Below are positions 7,930 through 16,436 of a DNA stretch of 64,000 nt, piece after piece; position 1 is the stretch's first letter; each line of letters opens with the position of its first letter. The position numbers and the translations under genes are program-made. The stretch is from Streptomyces sp. A2-16 (GTDB lineage Bacteria; Actinomycetota; Actinomycetes; Streptomycetales; Streptomycetaceae): assembly GCF_018128905.1 (NCBI RefSeq), contig NZ_CP063808.1, positions 7,812,001 through 7,876,000 on the forward strand, in the 5' to 3' direction. Below the pieces are notes generated by a model. It had not been told where the DNA came from. It searched no databases and saw only the letters and a program-made list of their open reading frames with translations.

Positions 7930-8919
7930 TCAGTCGGACGGATAGAACTGCGCGTACCAGCGGCGCAGCGCCTTGATGCCCTTCTCGTGCGGAAGCAGGA
8001 CGGGGCGCGCCTGGTGGATCTTGTGGTCCCAGATCGCGACCTCCTCGCGCACCTCGCCCAGTGCCTCCCTGCGGAAGACGAGCTTGGCCAAGGGGGTCAG
8101 GAAGGGCAGCCCGGCCGGTTTGCGGAGGTAGTACAGCATCCGCAGTTCGCTGGTGCTGTCGTCGACGGGAGTACTGAGGGCGACGGCGGTCACCGACAGC
8201 AGGGGGCCGTGGGTACGCACCACCATGACGCCGGGCCCGTACATGAACGCGTCGAAGGTGTTGTCGACGACCCGGCCGAGGACGCGGCGGGAGATGCGGC
8301 CGCGGGCCTCGGCGAAGGGGCCGTCGGTCCGCCAGTCCTGGACGGGGGGTTCGCTCTGGCCGTGGATGAAGTGGAAGTGGGACTCGTCGACGATGTTCTC
8401 GCGCATCTCCTGGACGTGGATGCGTGCCCGGCAGCGGTCGTCGATGGGCGCGGCGAACTCCTTCGATCCCGTCTCGGGGATCTCCGGGACCTCCCACGAC
8501 GGCTCGCCGGGCCCGGCGTGGACGAAGACGAGCCCGCTGTGCTCGCGGACCGGGAAACCGTCGAGGGAGACCTTGGGGGTGCGCACCGCGAAGGGGGCCT
8601 CGACGCACCGGCCGTCGGTACCGAACCTCCATCCGTGGAACGGGCACTCCACCGTGCCGTCCACGACCCTTCCGCCCGCGCCGAGATGCGCGCCGTAGTG
8701 CGGGCAGTGCGCGTCCCGTACGGCTGCCCGGCCGTCGGCTCCCCGGAAGGCGATGAGCGCGCGCCCGAAGTAGTGCAGGCCGACGACCTTGCCCGGCCGC
8801 AGTTGGCGGCTGCGCAGCACCGCGTACCAGCCGTACGGCACGGTCGGCATCGGGTAGTCGTCGGCGCGCGGATCACGCGGCAGGGCGGCCAGGTTGTCAT
8901 GTCTACGACGTAAAGGCAT
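7930..8919 (-). CDS. Rieske [2Fe-2S] non-heme iron oxygenase, terminal component
   Basis: 329 residues. The Rieske cluster ligands are in DAHCPHYGAHLG and ECPFHGWRF (C-x-H ... C-x2-H, about residues 69-93). The mononuclear iron site follows the N-x2-D-x2-H-x4-H pattern in NIVDESHFHFIH (about 167-178). The layout resembles ketosteroid 9-alpha-hydroxylase KshA and Neverland/DAF-36 oxygenases, so a steroid or other hydrophobic ring substrate is plausible, but other substrates are equally possible. No reductase gene is adjacent. ATG 8919 is six bases after a TAGCAT box and has no Shine-Dalgarno. Confidence 0.9.
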   Translation of the reverse strand: MPLRRRHDNLAALPRDPRADDYPMPTVPYGWYAVLRSRQLRPGKVVGLHYFGRALIAFRGADGRAAVRDAHCPHYGAHLGAGGRVVDGTVECPFHGWRFGTDGRCVEAPFAVRTPKVSLDGFPVREHSGLVFVHAGPGEPSWEVPEIPETGSKEFAAPIDDRCRARIHVQEMRENIVDESHFHFIHGQSEPPVQDWRTDGPFAEARGRISRRVLGRVVDNTFDAFMYGPGVMVVRTHGPLLSVTAVALSTPVDDSTSELRMLYYLRKPAGLPFLTPLAKLVFRREALGEVREEVAIWDHKIHQARPVLLPHEKGIKALRRWYAQFYPSD

Positions 8920-8925
8920 GCGCAG

Positions 8926-8931
8926 ATGCTA
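8926..8931 (-). promoter_or_regulatory. Putative -10 box, leaderless start of the Rieske gene
   Basis: Read on the minus strand, TAGCAT fits TANNNT and ends six bases before ATG 8919. No ribosome site lies between. Confidence 0.55.
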
Positions 8932-8991
8932 GGACTCCCGGGGTGCTTCTCCACAAGCACGCCGGACCCGGTGGACGTCATGGACGGCGGT

Positions 8992-8997
8992 TAGGGT
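8992..8997 (+). promoter_or_regulatory. Putative -10 box, leaderless start of the amidase gene
   Basis: TAGGGT ends seven bases before GTG 9005. It supports that GTG over the earlier one at 8996, which overlaps this box. Confidence 0.55.
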
Positions 8998-9004
8998 GGC
9001 AGGC

Positions 9005-9910
9005 GTGTCGTACGCAGGCCCCGACTTCGGTCCTCCCCAGCCCCGCCGCCCCCGGCGCCGTCCGCTGACCGTCACCCTCGCCGTGCTCGTGCCGGGCGCG
9101 CTGCTCGGGTGGCTCGTGTACGAGGGGGTGAGCGGGGCGGCAGACGGCGGCGGGACGCCGACGTCCGCGCGTACCCGGGCCGGCGCACCGCCGACCGTCT
9201 CCTCCACCACCGCCGACGACGACAAGGAACCGTCCGCCTCGCTCAAGGGCAAGGTCGTCGTCATCGACCCGGGGCACAACCTCACCAACTTCCGCCACAC
9301 GGCCGAGATCAACCGCAAGGTGGACATCGGCACGAACCGCAAGGAGTGCGACACCACGGGGACGTCCACCAACTCCGGCTACGCGGAGGCCGCGTTCACC
9401 CTGGATGTCGCCCACCGCCTGCGCACCCTGCTGGAGAAGCAGGGCGCCAAGGTCGAGCTGACGCAGGACGGCGACCGGCCCTACGGCCCGTGCGTGGACG
9501 AGCGGGCCCGGATCGGCAACACGGCGAAGGCCGACGCGGTGGTGTCGATCCACGCGGACGGGGCGGGCGCCGGACAGCGCGGCTACCACGTGATCCTGCC
9601 CGGCCGCGTCCACCGGGGCATCGCCGACACCCGCCGGATCGTCGCCCCCTCCGCCGTCCTCGGCGAGCGCATCGCGGACGACTTCGGACGCGTCACGGGC
9701 ACGAAGCCCTCCAACTACATCGGCCACGGCACCGGACTCGACACCCGCACCGACCTGGGCGGCCTCAATCTGTCAACGGTCCCCAAGGTGTTCATCGAAT
9801 GCGGCAACATGCGCGACAGCAAGGACGCGGCACTGTTCACGAGCGCGGCCTGGCGTCAGAAGGCCGCGCAAGGAATCTCTGAGGGAATCGTGAGTTTCCT
9901 GCGCGGGTAA
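9005..9910 (+). CDS. N-acetylmuramoyl-L-alanine amidase (Amidase_3), membrane-anchored
   Basis: 301 residues. An N-terminal membrane segment (about residues 20-40) and a Ser/Thr/Ala-rich linker precede a zinc amidase domain. Zinc ligands and catalytic residues are visible: His in VVIDPGHN, Glu in the following GYAEAAF, His in VVSIHAD, and the catalytic Glu in KVFIECGNMRD. It should cut the amide bond between muramic acid and the stem peptide outside the cell. GTG 9005 was preferred because a TAGGGT box lies at leaderless spacing; GTG 8996 would add three residues. Confidence 0.92.
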   Translation: MSYAGPDFGPPQPRRPRRRPLTVTLAVLVPGALLGWLVYEGVSGAADGGGTPTSARTRAGAPPTVSSTTADDDKEPSASLKGKVVVIDPGHNLTNFRHTAEINRKVDIGTNRKECDTTGTSTNSGYAEAAFTLDVAHRLRTLLEKQGAKVELTQDGDRPYGPCVDERARIGNTAKADAVVSIHADGAGAGQRGYHVILPGRVHRGIADTRRIVAPSAVLGERIADDFGRVTGTKPSNYIGHGTGLDTRTDLGGLNLSTVPKVFIECGNMRDSKDAALFTSAAWRQKAAQGISEGIVSFLRG

Positions 9911-9955
9911 CGATCAGCGCGCAGATCCCGTCGTACGCTCCGCCCGGGCGGACGA

Positions 9956-9961
9956 TAGGGT
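9956..9961 (+). promoter_or_regulatory. Putative -10 box for the 9997 membrane protein gene
   Basis: TAGGGT matches TANNNT 35 bases before the GTG at 9997. A GAAGGA ribosome site (9985-9990) lies between them, so this transcript would have a leader. Confidence 0.4.
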
Positions 9962-9996
9962 CTACCGACGACGAGACGACCTACGAAGGACTTGAA

Positions 9997-10833
9997 GTGA
10001 ATATCCGCTCCCTCACTCGAGGCGACGGCGTGGTGATCGGTGCAGCGGTGTTGCTGTTCATCGCGTCGTTCCTCGACTTCTACTCGGTCGACGGAGCCCC
10101 CGACGACGCCGACCTCCCCAGCGCCTGGGCGAGCGGCCCGTTCGTCATGGGGGTCGTCCTCGCGGGCATCATCGGTGCCGCCCTCGTCGTCGTGGCGCGA
10201 GGCCTGCCGCAGCTTCCCAAGGTGGCGGGGCTCGACCTCGGCCAGGTCGGCACCGCGTTCACGGTGTTCGCCGCCTGGAGCGCGCTCGGCAACGTCTTCG
10301 ATCCGCTGAGCGCCGCGGACTACGGCTCCAGTTCGGACAGCGTCAGCGCCGGGGTCGGCCTGATCCTCGCTCTCGTCGCCACGGTGGTGATGGCCGGCGC
10401 CGCCGTCGCCACCCCCCTCGTCCCCGCCCTCCAGGCCGGTCTCGTCCCGGCCCCGAAGCCGCCCCAGCCGCAGCCCTACGGCGCCCAGCCGCCCGGTGGT
10501 TACGGCTACCCGGGCGCCCAGCCGGGTCAGCAGGGCGGGCCGGGACAGCAGCCCTACGGCGGTCAGCCGCAGCCGGGGCAGCCGTTCGGCACGCAGCCCC
10601 AGCCGCAGGCGCAGGCCCCCCAGCCGCCCGCCGCGGAGTTCTCGCCGTTCTGGTTCGCCGTGCCGGTGCCGCGTCCGCTGTTCGCGGAGGACGGTTCGCC
10701 GACGCCGATCGCCGAACTCGCGCCGGGCACCTGGTACCTGGCCGTCGAGCAGCGCGGTCCGGGTCTGGTCGCCCAGACGCAGGACGGCCGCCGGGGCGTG
10801 CTGCAGGACACCAGCGGCATCCAGCGCGGCTGA
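9997..10833 (+). CDS. Four-helix membrane protein with Pro/Gln/Gly-rich segment (DUF5336-like)
   Basis: 278 residues. Four hydrophobic segments occupy residues 1 to about 150, followed by a Q-P-G-Y-rich, probably disordered stretch (about 151-215) and a small C-terminal domain (FSPFWFAVPVPRPLF ... LAPGTWYLAVEQRG). GTG 9997 has GAAGGA upstream. It resembles actinobacterial DUF5336 proteins of unknown role. A terminator hairpin follows at 10852. Confidence 0.8.
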   Translation: MNIRSLTRGDGVVIGAAVLLFIASFLDFYSVDGAPDDADLPSAWASGPFVMGVVLAGIIGAALVVVARGLPQLPKVAGLDLGQVGTAFTVFAAWSALGNVFDPLSAADYGSSSDSVSAGVGLILALVATVVMAGAAVATPLVPALQAGLVPAPKPPQPQPYGAQPPGGYGYPGAQPGQQGGPGQQPYGGQPQPGQPFGTQPQPQAQAPQPPAAEFSPFWFAVPVPRPLFAEDGSPTPIAELAPGTWYLAVEQRGPGLVAQTQDGRRGVLQDTSGIQRG

Positions 10834-10851
10834 GCCCTTCGAGGTCGTAGG

Positions 10852-10883
10852 ACGGCCCCTCGCCCTTCCGGGCGGGGGGCCGT
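10852..10883 (+). terminator. Terminator hairpin between 9997 gene and F420 oxidoreductase
   Basis: ACGGCCCCTCGCCC and GGGCGGGGGGCCGT pair over 14 bases with one non-Watson-Crick position around a four-base TTCC loop. It lies 18 bases after the stop codon. Confidence 0.8.
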
Positions 10884-10913
10884 TGCCGTACATTCGCGAG
10901 CGGTCCCGAAGAA

Positions 10914-10928
10914 CTGACACACCGTCAG
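10914..10928 (+). promoter_or_regulatory. CTGAYRNNCCRTCAG-type palindrome before the F420 oxidoreductase
   Basis: CTGACACACCGTCAG has perfect five-base arms and overlaps the first bases of the AGGAGG ribosome site (10927-10932). A TACATT box (10889-10894) upstream could be the -10, placing this site inside the leader. Related sites stand before the aldehyde dehydrogenase (19165) and the CYP125-like gene (35105). Confidence 0.6.
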
Positions 10929-10936
10929 GAGGCGTC

Positions 10937-11947
10937 GTGCGACTCGGCCTTGCGCTCGGATACTGGGGTCGCGGCCCCTCCGCCGACCATGTGCCGCTGG
11001 CCCAGGAGGCGGAGCGGCTCGGCTACCACTCGGTGTGGACGGCCGAGTCGTGGGGGTCGGACGTGTTCACCCCGCTCACCTGGATCGCGGCACAGACCTC
11101 GACGATCAGACTGGGTACGGCGGTTGCGCAGATGGCGGCCCGTTCCCCGACCACCACCGCCATGCACGCCCTCACCCTGGACCATCTCTCCGGCGGGCGG
11201 GTCATGCTCGGCCTCGGCCTGTCCGGGCCGCAGGTCGTGGAGGGCTGGTACGGCCGCCCGTTCCCCAAGTCGCCGCTGACCGCGACCCGGGAGTACGTCG
11301 ACGTCGTACGACAGGTCCTCAGGAGACAGGGGCCGGTCGCCCTGGAGGGCCGCTTCCACTCCCACCCCTACCGCGGCCCGGACGGCACCGGGCTCGGCAA
11401 GGCGCTCAAGCCGATCACCCATCCCCTGCGGGCCGATCTGCCGGTCCTGCTGGGCGCCGAGGGGCCGAAGAACATCGCCCAGACGACCCGGATCGCCGAC
11501 GGCTGGCTGCCGTTGTACTGGTCGCCGAACCGGACCGAGGTGTACGAGACCGCGCTCGCCGAGGCTCCGGAGGGTTTCCTCGTCGCCCCCATGGCCCAGG
11601 TGCGGGTCTGCGACGACGTGGCCGAGGGGCTGCTGCCCGTCAAGACGATGCTCGGCTTCTACATCGGCGGGATGGGGCACGCGGCCCGCAACTTCCACGC
11701 CGACCTCATGGCCCGCATGGGTTACGAGGACGAAGCCCGCCGCATCCAGCGGCTGTTCCTCGAAGGCCGCCGCGAGGAGGCCGTACTGGCCGTGCCGGAC
11801 GCGTTCGCCGACGAGATCTCGCTGGTCGGCCCGCGCGAACGCATCGCCGAGCGGCTGGAGTCGTGGCACAAGGGCCCGGTGACGGACCTGCTGGCGCTGG
11901 CCCCGGACCGGGAGTCGCTGCGGGTCCTGGCGGAGCTCAACGCGTGA
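10937..11947 (+). CDS. LLM-class F420-dependent oxidoreductase, Rv3520c-like
   Basis: 336 residues. It has the luciferase-like TIM-barrel pattern: RLGLALGYWG at the N-terminus, AESWGSDVFTPL, LTLDHLSGGRVMLGLGLSGP and KALKPITHPLRADLPVLLGA. From memory these blocks match mycobacterial Rv3520c closely, a gene in the KstR cholesterol regulon. The flavin cofactor would be F420 and the enzyme would reduce or oxidise a ring or carbonyl; the exact reaction is not known. GTG 10937 has AGGAGG five bases upstream. The palindrome over its leader links it to the other steroid-type genes here. Confidence 0.9.
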   Translation: MRLGLALGYWGRGPSADHVPLAQEAERLGYHSVWTAESWGSDVFTPLTWIAAQTSTIRLGTAVAQMAARSPTTTAMHALTLDHLSGGRVMLGLGLSGPQVVEGWYGRPFPKSPLTATREYVDVVRQVLRRQGPVALEGRFHSHPYRGPDGTGLGKALKPITHPLRADLPVLLGAEGPKNIAQTTRIADGWLPLYWSPNRTEVYETALAEAPEGFLVAPMAQVRVCDDVAEGLLPVKTMLGFYIGGMGHAARNFHADLMARMGYEDEARRIQRLFLEGRREEAVLAVPDAFADEISLVGPRERIAERLESWHKGPVTDLLALAPDRESLRVLAELNA

Positions 11948-11987
11948 CGCCAGGTTTCGCGAGAGAATTCCCGGCCATTCGAACACC

Positions 11988-12281
11988 ATGTCCACTCATA
12001 CGCGCCGTGGTGCCAACTCCGCGGGGACGGTCATAGCGGTCGTCGCCGACATCATGGCCCTCATCCTGGGCCTGTGGATCCTCATGTACCTGTTGGATGC
12101 CAACCGTACGAACGACTTCGTGCAGTTCATCCATGACGCCGCCCGCTGGCTCGCCGGCTGGTCCTACGACCTCTTCACGTTCGACGAGGCGTGGGCCCGG
12201 GTCGTCGCGGGCTACGGCCTGGCAGCGGTGGTCTACCTGTTCGTGGGTCACGCCATCGCCAACCGGGCGCACCGCCACTGA
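11988..12281 (+). CDS. Small membrane protein, unknown function
   Basis: 97 residues with two clear hydrophobic segments (VIAVVADIMALILGLWILMYLL at the start, written here by its ends V15-L36, and a second at about residues 72-90). No catalytic motif is seen. The ATG at 11988 lacks an obvious ribosome site. It follows the F420 oxidoreductase by 40 bases, so cotranscription is possible. Confidence 0.75.
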   Translation: MSTHTRRGANSAGTVIAVVADIMALILGLWILMYLLDANRTNDFVQFIHDAARWLAGWSYDLFTFDEAWARVVAGYGLAAVVYLFVGHAIANRAHRH

Positions 12282-12330
12282 GCACTCCGCTGGGGGTGCC
12301 GTCATCGTCTGCGGCGCCGTCGCGGCTGTT

Positions 12331-12360
12331 CGCGCGGTTCCCCGCGCCTCTTTGGGGCGC
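12331..12360. terminator. Streptomyces-type GC repeat/terminator between convergent genes
   Basis: The sequence CGCGGTTCCCCGCGCC followed by a GCGCC/GGCGC hairpin is an example of a repeat seen very often between Streptomyces genes. Here it separates the convergent genes ending at 12281 and 12378 and probably ends both transcripts. Confidence 0.65.
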
Positions 12361-12377
12361 TTACGAACCCCGCGTTC

Positions 12378-13448
12378 TCAGGCGCAGCAGTCCGGGTCCA
12401 GCCCCAGCGGCAGGCGGTCTCCGCCGAACACCGCGCAGGTGGCCTCGTGACCCCCCAGCGCGGCGACGGCCAGGAGCAGGGAGCCCGCCGTCCAGGTGGT
12501 CAGCTCCTGGGGCCACACCGCCCTGTCCTCGAACACGAACCCGGTCCAGTACAACCCGCTCTCCGCGTCCCGCAGATGCTGGATGGACTGCAGGATCTCC
12601 AGCGCCCGGTCGGACTCGCCCGTCACCCACAGGGCGAGGGCGAGTTCGGCCGACTCCCCGCCCGTCACCCACGGGTTGGGGACGACACAGCGCACTCCGA
12701 GGCCGGGCACGACGAACCGCTCCCAGCCCTCCTCGATACGGGACTTGGCCTCGGCTCCGGTCAACGCCCCGCCCAGGACCGGGTAGTACCAGTCCATGGA
12801 GTAGCGGTCCTTGTCGAGGAAGCGCTCGGGGTGCCGGCGGATCGCGTGCCGCAGCGCCCCGAGGGCCAACTCCCAGTCGGGCTGGGCCTCTTCGCGCTGC
12901 TCGGCGATCGCAAGGGCGCACCGCAGGGCGTGGTGGATCGAGGAGGACCCGGTGAGCAGTGCGTCGGGGACGGCGCGGCCGTCGTCCTCCCGCTTCCACC
13001 CGATCTGCCCGCCCGGCTGCTGGAGCCCCAGGACGAACTCCGTCGCCGCGTACACGGTCGGCCACATGCGGTCGAGGAACGTGTCGTCGCCGGTGGAGAG
13101 GTAGTGGTGCCACACCCCTACGGCTATGTAGGCGACGAAGTTGGTCTCGCGCCCCCGGTCGGTGACCTCCGCGAAGTCCCCGTCCTGGTATGCGGCGTAC
13201 CAGGAACCGTCCTCGTTCTGGTGCCGTGCGAGCCATGCGTAGGCCCGCTCGGCGGCCTCGTGCTCGCCCGCCGCGTCCAGGGCCATCGCGGCCTCGGTGT
13301 GGTCCCACGGGTCGAGGTGGTGCCCGCGGAACCAGGGGATCGCCCCGTCCTCCCGCTGCACGGCCAGGATTCCGGCGACGGTCTCGACGGCCTGCTCGGC
13401 GGTCAGCACCCCTGGCAGGACGAGGTGTTCGGTGCGCGAAGTCGTCAC
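12378..13448 (-). CDS. Alpha/alpha-barrel protein of the prenyltransferase/squalene-cyclase-like type
   Basis: 356 residues, starting with GTG 13448 that overlaps the upstream methyltransferase stop (GTGA). Repeated helical motifs of alpha/alpha toroids are seen: VQREDGAIPWF, ARHQNEDGSWY, GLQQPGGQIGW. These resemble the QW-like repeats of squalene cyclases and prenyltransferases and also some glycoside hydrolases. No terpene-cyclase DxDD or zinc triad is evident, so the name prenyltransferase is only formal. It is the third gene of a coupled trio with a glycosyltransferase and a methyltransferase. Function unknown. Confidence 0.85.
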   Translation of the reverse strand: MTTSRTEHLVLPGVLTAEQAVETVAGILAVQREDGAIPWFRGHHLDPWDHTEAAMALDAAGEHEAAERAYAWLARHQNEDGSWYAAYQDGDFAEVTDRGRETNFVAYIAVGVWHHYLSTGDDTFLDRMWPTVYAATEFVLGLQQPGGQIGWKREDDGRAVPDALLTGSSSIHHALRCALAIAEQREEAQPDWELALGALRHAIRRHPERFLDKDRYSMDWYYPVLGGALTGAEAKSRIEEGWERFVVPGLGVRCVVPNPWVTGGESAELALALWVTGESDRALEILQSIQHLRDAESGLYWTGFVFEDRAVWPQELTTWTAGSLLLAVAALGGHEATCAVFGGDRLPLGLDPDCCA

Positions 13449-14179
13449 CGCGCGTCCACGGCGGGCAGGTGCGGCTTGGTCGCGTAGGCCACGAAGCTCT
13501 TGCCGATCAGCGGGTTGAGGGCCTGCTCGGCGACCCTCGTCGCCAGCGGCTTCTTCATGATGTCCCAGACCAGCAGCTTGTGGTACGCCTGCACCGGCAG
13601 CGCCTTGTCGTTGTCGACACCGAACGCGCACTTCAGCCACCAGTACGGGGAGTGCAGGGCGTGCGCGTGGTGGGTGCCGTACGGCTTGAGGCCCGCCTCG
13701 CGTATCTTCGCGAGGAGTTCGTCCGCCTTGTAGATGCGGATGTGGCCGCCCTCGACCTCGTGGTAGGCGTCGGACAGGGCCCAGCAGACCTTCTCGGGGC
13801 CGTAGCGCGGGACGGTGATGGCGATCCGGCCGCCCGGCTTCAGCACCCGGACCATCTCGGCGAGCACGCCCTTGTCGTCCGGGATGTGCTCCATGACCTC
13901 GGAGATGATCACGACGTCGAAGGACTCGTCGGGGAAGGGAAGCGCCAGGGCGTCGCCCTCCATGGCGGTGGCGGTGGCGCCCTCGGGGGCCTCCCCGGCC
14001 TCCTTCATCGCCGCGAACCACTTGGCGACCTCGCGGATCTCGTCGGCGTTCTGGTCCAGGGCCACGACCTGCGCGCCGCGCCGGTAGCACTCGAAGGCGT
14101 GCCGGCCGGCCCCGCAGCCGAGGTCCAGGACGCGGTCGCCCGGCGCGAGCGGGAACCGGGAGAAGTCGACGGTCAGCAC
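13445..14179 (-). CDS. Class I SAM-dependent methyltransferase
   Basis: 244 residues. SAM-binding motif I is VLDLGCGAGRHAFE (about 18-31), with the acidic motif II in VVALDQNA, then FDVVIISEVMEHIPDD and VLKPGGRIAITVP. GTG 14179 overlaps the end of the glycosyltransferase by seven bases, so the two are translationally coupled. The trio suggests modification of a sugar-bearing lipid or small molecule; the acceptor is unknown. Confidence 0.9.
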   Translation of the reverse strand: MLTVDFSRFPLAPGDRVLDLGCGAGRHAFECYRRGAQVVALDQNADEIREVAKWFAAMKEAGEAPEGATATAMEGDALALPFPDESFDVVIISEVMEHIPDDKGVLAEMVRVLKPGGRIAITVPRYGPEKVCWALSDAYHEVEGGHIRIYKADELLAKIREAGLKPYGTHHAHALHSPYWWLKCAFGVDNDKALPVQAYHKLLVWDIMKKPLATRVAEQALNPLIGKSFVAYATKPHLPAVDAR

Positions 14180-15573
14180 GTGGCCCTGCTTTCGGGGTAG
14201 ACACCGGTGTCTGTGGTCGAGGGTGCAAGGGGGGCACCCCGGAGGGCCGCGGAGCGGCCGGGTGGCGTGGGGGCGGAGCCGGCGATCGCCTCGCGGTACC
14301 GGGACACCGTCCCCTCGGCGGCCCGCGCCCAGGTGAACTTCGCCAGTACCCGCTCACGTCCGGCCCGGCCGAGTCGCGCTCTCAGGTCCGGGTCGCCCAG
14401 GAGGCGGCTCAGGGCGGCCGCCAGTGCGCCCGGGTCCCCCGGCGGTACCGCGAGGCAGGTCTCGCCGTCGCGCCCCGCGACCTCGGGGATGGCGCCGCCC
14501 GTCGTGGCGACCAGCGGGGTGGCGGTCGCCATGGCCTCGGCGGCCGGCAGCGAGAAGCCTTCGTAGAGCGAGGGCACGCAGGCGACCTCCGCCGAGCGGA
14601 CGAGGTCGACCAGTTCGGCGTCCGAGATGCCCTTGACGAAGTCGACGGCGCCTTCGAGGCCGTAGCGCTCCATGGCCTGGGCGACCGGGCCCTCGGCCGG
14701 CCGGGTGCCGACGACGACCAGGTGGGCCCCGGGATGTTCGGTGCGCACCTTCGCCAGCGCCTCGACGAGGAAGACCAGGCCCTTGAGGGGGACGTCGGCG
14801 CTGGAGGTGGTGACGATCCGGCCGGGGACGACGGGCACCGCGGGATCCGGCGAGAACTGGTCGGTGTCAGCGCCGATGTGGACGACGTGGATGCGGTCGC
14901 CGCGGACGCCGAGGTGGTCGACGATCTCCTGGCGGGAGGTGCCGGAGACGGTGAGGACCGAGGGCAGGCGGCGGGCCACGCGCTTCTGCATGCGGGTGAA
15001 GGCGTACCAGCGGCGCTTGGACAGCCGCTGCCACCGGTCCTCGGCCGCGTCCAGCTCCAACTGGCGGTCCACGGTGATGGGGTGGTGGATGGTGGTCACC
15101 AGCGGGGCGCCGACGTCGCCCAACAGGCCGTAGCCGAGGGTCTGGTTGTCGTGGACCACGTCGAACTCACCGGTGCGGGCCCGGAGATGGCGTCGGGCCC
15201 GCAGGGAGAAGGTGAGCGGCTCGGGGAAGCCGCCGGTCCACATCGTGGCGACTTCCAGGGCGTCGATCCAGTCCCGGTACTCGTCGCGTTTCGGGGTGCG
15301 GAAGGGGTCCGGGGAGCGGTACAGGTCCAGGCTGGGCAGCTCGGTCAGACGCAGGCCGTCGTAGCCCGGGTCGAGGACCGGATACGGCTGGGAGCCGATG
15401 ACCTCGACGCGGTGGCCGAGGCGGGCCAGTTCACGGGACAGGTGCCGTACATAGACACCCTGGCCGCCGCAGAACGGGTTCCCTTTGTAGGTGAGGAGCG
15501 CGATACGGAGCGGTCGCTCGCCGTCGGCGGCCGGGTCCTCGAAGGGCCCTGCCTGACTGGCCTCAGCGGTCAC
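14173..15573 (-). CDS. Glycosyltransferase family 4 (GT-B fold)
   Basis: 466 residues. The N-terminal domain begins RIALLTYKGNPFCGGQGVYV, with the Gly-rich loop that binds the acceptor. The C-terminal domain has the GT4 signature VPSLYEGFSLPAAEAMATATP, with the E-x7-E nucleotide-sugar contacts. GTG 15573 is used because AAGGGGG lies seven bases upstream; the longer frame is not supported. It faces the KstR-like gene across a region that holds a KstR-type operator at 15628, so this trio may be under the same control. Confidence 0.92.
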   Translation of the reverse strand: MTAEASQAGPFEDPAADGERPLRIALLTYKGNPFCGGQGVYVRHLSRELARLGHRVEVIGSQPYPVLDPGYDGLRLTELPSLDLYRSPDPFRTPKRDEYRDWIDALEVATMWTGGFPEPLTFSLRARRHLRARTGEFDVVHDNQTLGYGLLGDVGAPLVTTIHHPITVDRQLELDAAEDRWQRLSKRRWYAFTRMQKRVARRLPSVLTVSGTSRQEIVDHLGVRGDRIHVVHIGADTDQFSPDPAVPVVPGRIVTTSSADVPLKGLVFLVEALAKVRTEHPGAHLVVVGTRPAEGPVAQAMERYGLEGAVDFVKGISDAELVDLVRSAEVACVPSLYEGFSLPAAEAMATATPLVATTGGAIPEVAGRDGETCLAVPPGDPGALAAALSRLLGDPDLRARLGRAGRERVLAKFTWARAAEGTVSRYREAIAGSAPTPPGRSAALRGAPLAPSTTDTGVYPESRATC

Positions 15574-15627
15574 TCTGGGCCCCCTTCTGCCTGCACTGTC
15601 CCGCGAGATTACGACGAGAAGGTAATC

Positions 15628-15641
15628 TAGAACAAGTTTCA
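15628..15641. promoter_or_regulatory. KstR-type operator (perfect TNNAACNNGTTNNA)
   Basis: TAGAACAAGTTTCA fits the published mycobacterial KstR consensus at every fixed position. It lies between the divergent glycosyltransferase and KstR-like genes and could control both, including autorepression. Confidence 0.7.
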
Positions 15642-15755
15642 GACTTGATCGTTCAGGAGGCTCTGAATCTACCGGCAGGTAGGGGTCCTGTGAGCGGTGG
15701 ATCAGGTGATTCACGCCACGAACGCCGCGACCGCGCCACGGCCCGGCACCCTGCC

Positions 15756-16436
15756 ATGCTGTGTGATCGCAAGCCCTCACGGACTGTCACGGAACCCAAG
15801 GTGGACAAGGTGGCCAAGTCGGCCGGAGTGGAAGCCAGTACCGCGCGAGCGGACACCCCACCGCTGACCGAGCGGCAGGAGGCGCGGCGCCGCCGCATCC
15901 TGCACGCGAGCGCGCAGCTGGCGAGCCGCGGCGGGTTCGACGCCGTGCAGATGCGGGAGGTCGCCGAGTCCTCCCAGGTGGCGCTCGGCACCCTCTACCG
16001 CTACTTCCCCTCCAAGATCCATCTCCTGGTCGCCACCATGCAGGACCAGCTGGAGCACATGCACGGCACGCTCCGCAAGAAGCCCCCGCAGGGCGAGAGC
16101 GCGGCCGAGCGGGTCGCGGAGACCCTGATGCGGGCCTTCCGCGCCCTGCAGCGCGAACCGCACCTGGCGGACGCCATGGTCCGGGCGCTGACCTTCGCGG
16201 ACCGCAGCGTGAGCCCGGAGGTCGACCAGGTCTCCCACCAGACCACGCTGATCATCCTGGACGCCATGGGCCTGGAGGACCCGACGCCCGAGCAGCTCTC
16301 CGCGGTCCGCGTCATCGAGCACACCTGGCACTCCGCCCTGATCACCTGGCTCTCGGGCCGCGCCTCCATCGCCCAGGTGAAGATCGACATCGAGACGGTG
16401 TGCCGACTGATCGACCTGACGGAACCCCGGTCCTAG
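15756..16436 (+). CDS. kstR: TetR-family regulator, KstR-like
   Basis: 226 residues from ATG 15756; GTG 15801 (GGAA six bases upstream) is an equally good start and would give 211 residues. The TetR HTH is at about residues 42-88 (RRRRILHASAQLASRGGFDAV, then VALGTLYRYFPSK). The DNA-binding part and the following PSKIHLLVATMQDQLEHM resemble KstR, the repressor of cholesterol catabolism in mycobacteria and rhodococci, whose ligand is a cholesterol-derived CoA thioester. A perfect KstR-type operator precedes the gene, and further near-matches lie before the metallo-hydrolase, thiolase and CYP125-like genes. The stop overlaps the convergent TPR gene by four bases. Confidence 0.85.
   Translation: MLCDRKPSRTVTEPKVDKVAKSAGVEASTARADTPPLTERQEARRRRILHASAQLASRGGFDAVQMREVAESSQVALGTLYRYFPSKIHLLVATMQDQLEHMHGTLRKKPPQGESAAERVAETLMRAFRALQREPHLADAMVRALTFADRSVSPEVDQVSHQTTLIILDAMGLEDPTPEQLSAVRVIEHTWHSALITWLSGRASIAQVKIDIETVCRLIDLTEPRS

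Noticed and set aside
7930..8919. Firm naming of the Rieske protein as KshA
   Set aside because: Motifs fit the group, but no KstR-type or CTGAYR site was found in its promoter and no reductase is adjacent, so the steroid substrate is only possible.
12378..13448. Calling the alpha-barrel protein a true prenyltransferase or terpene cyclase
   Set aside because: No DxDD motif, zinc triad or isoprenoid-binding Arg/Lys set was seen; only the fold-level repeats match.
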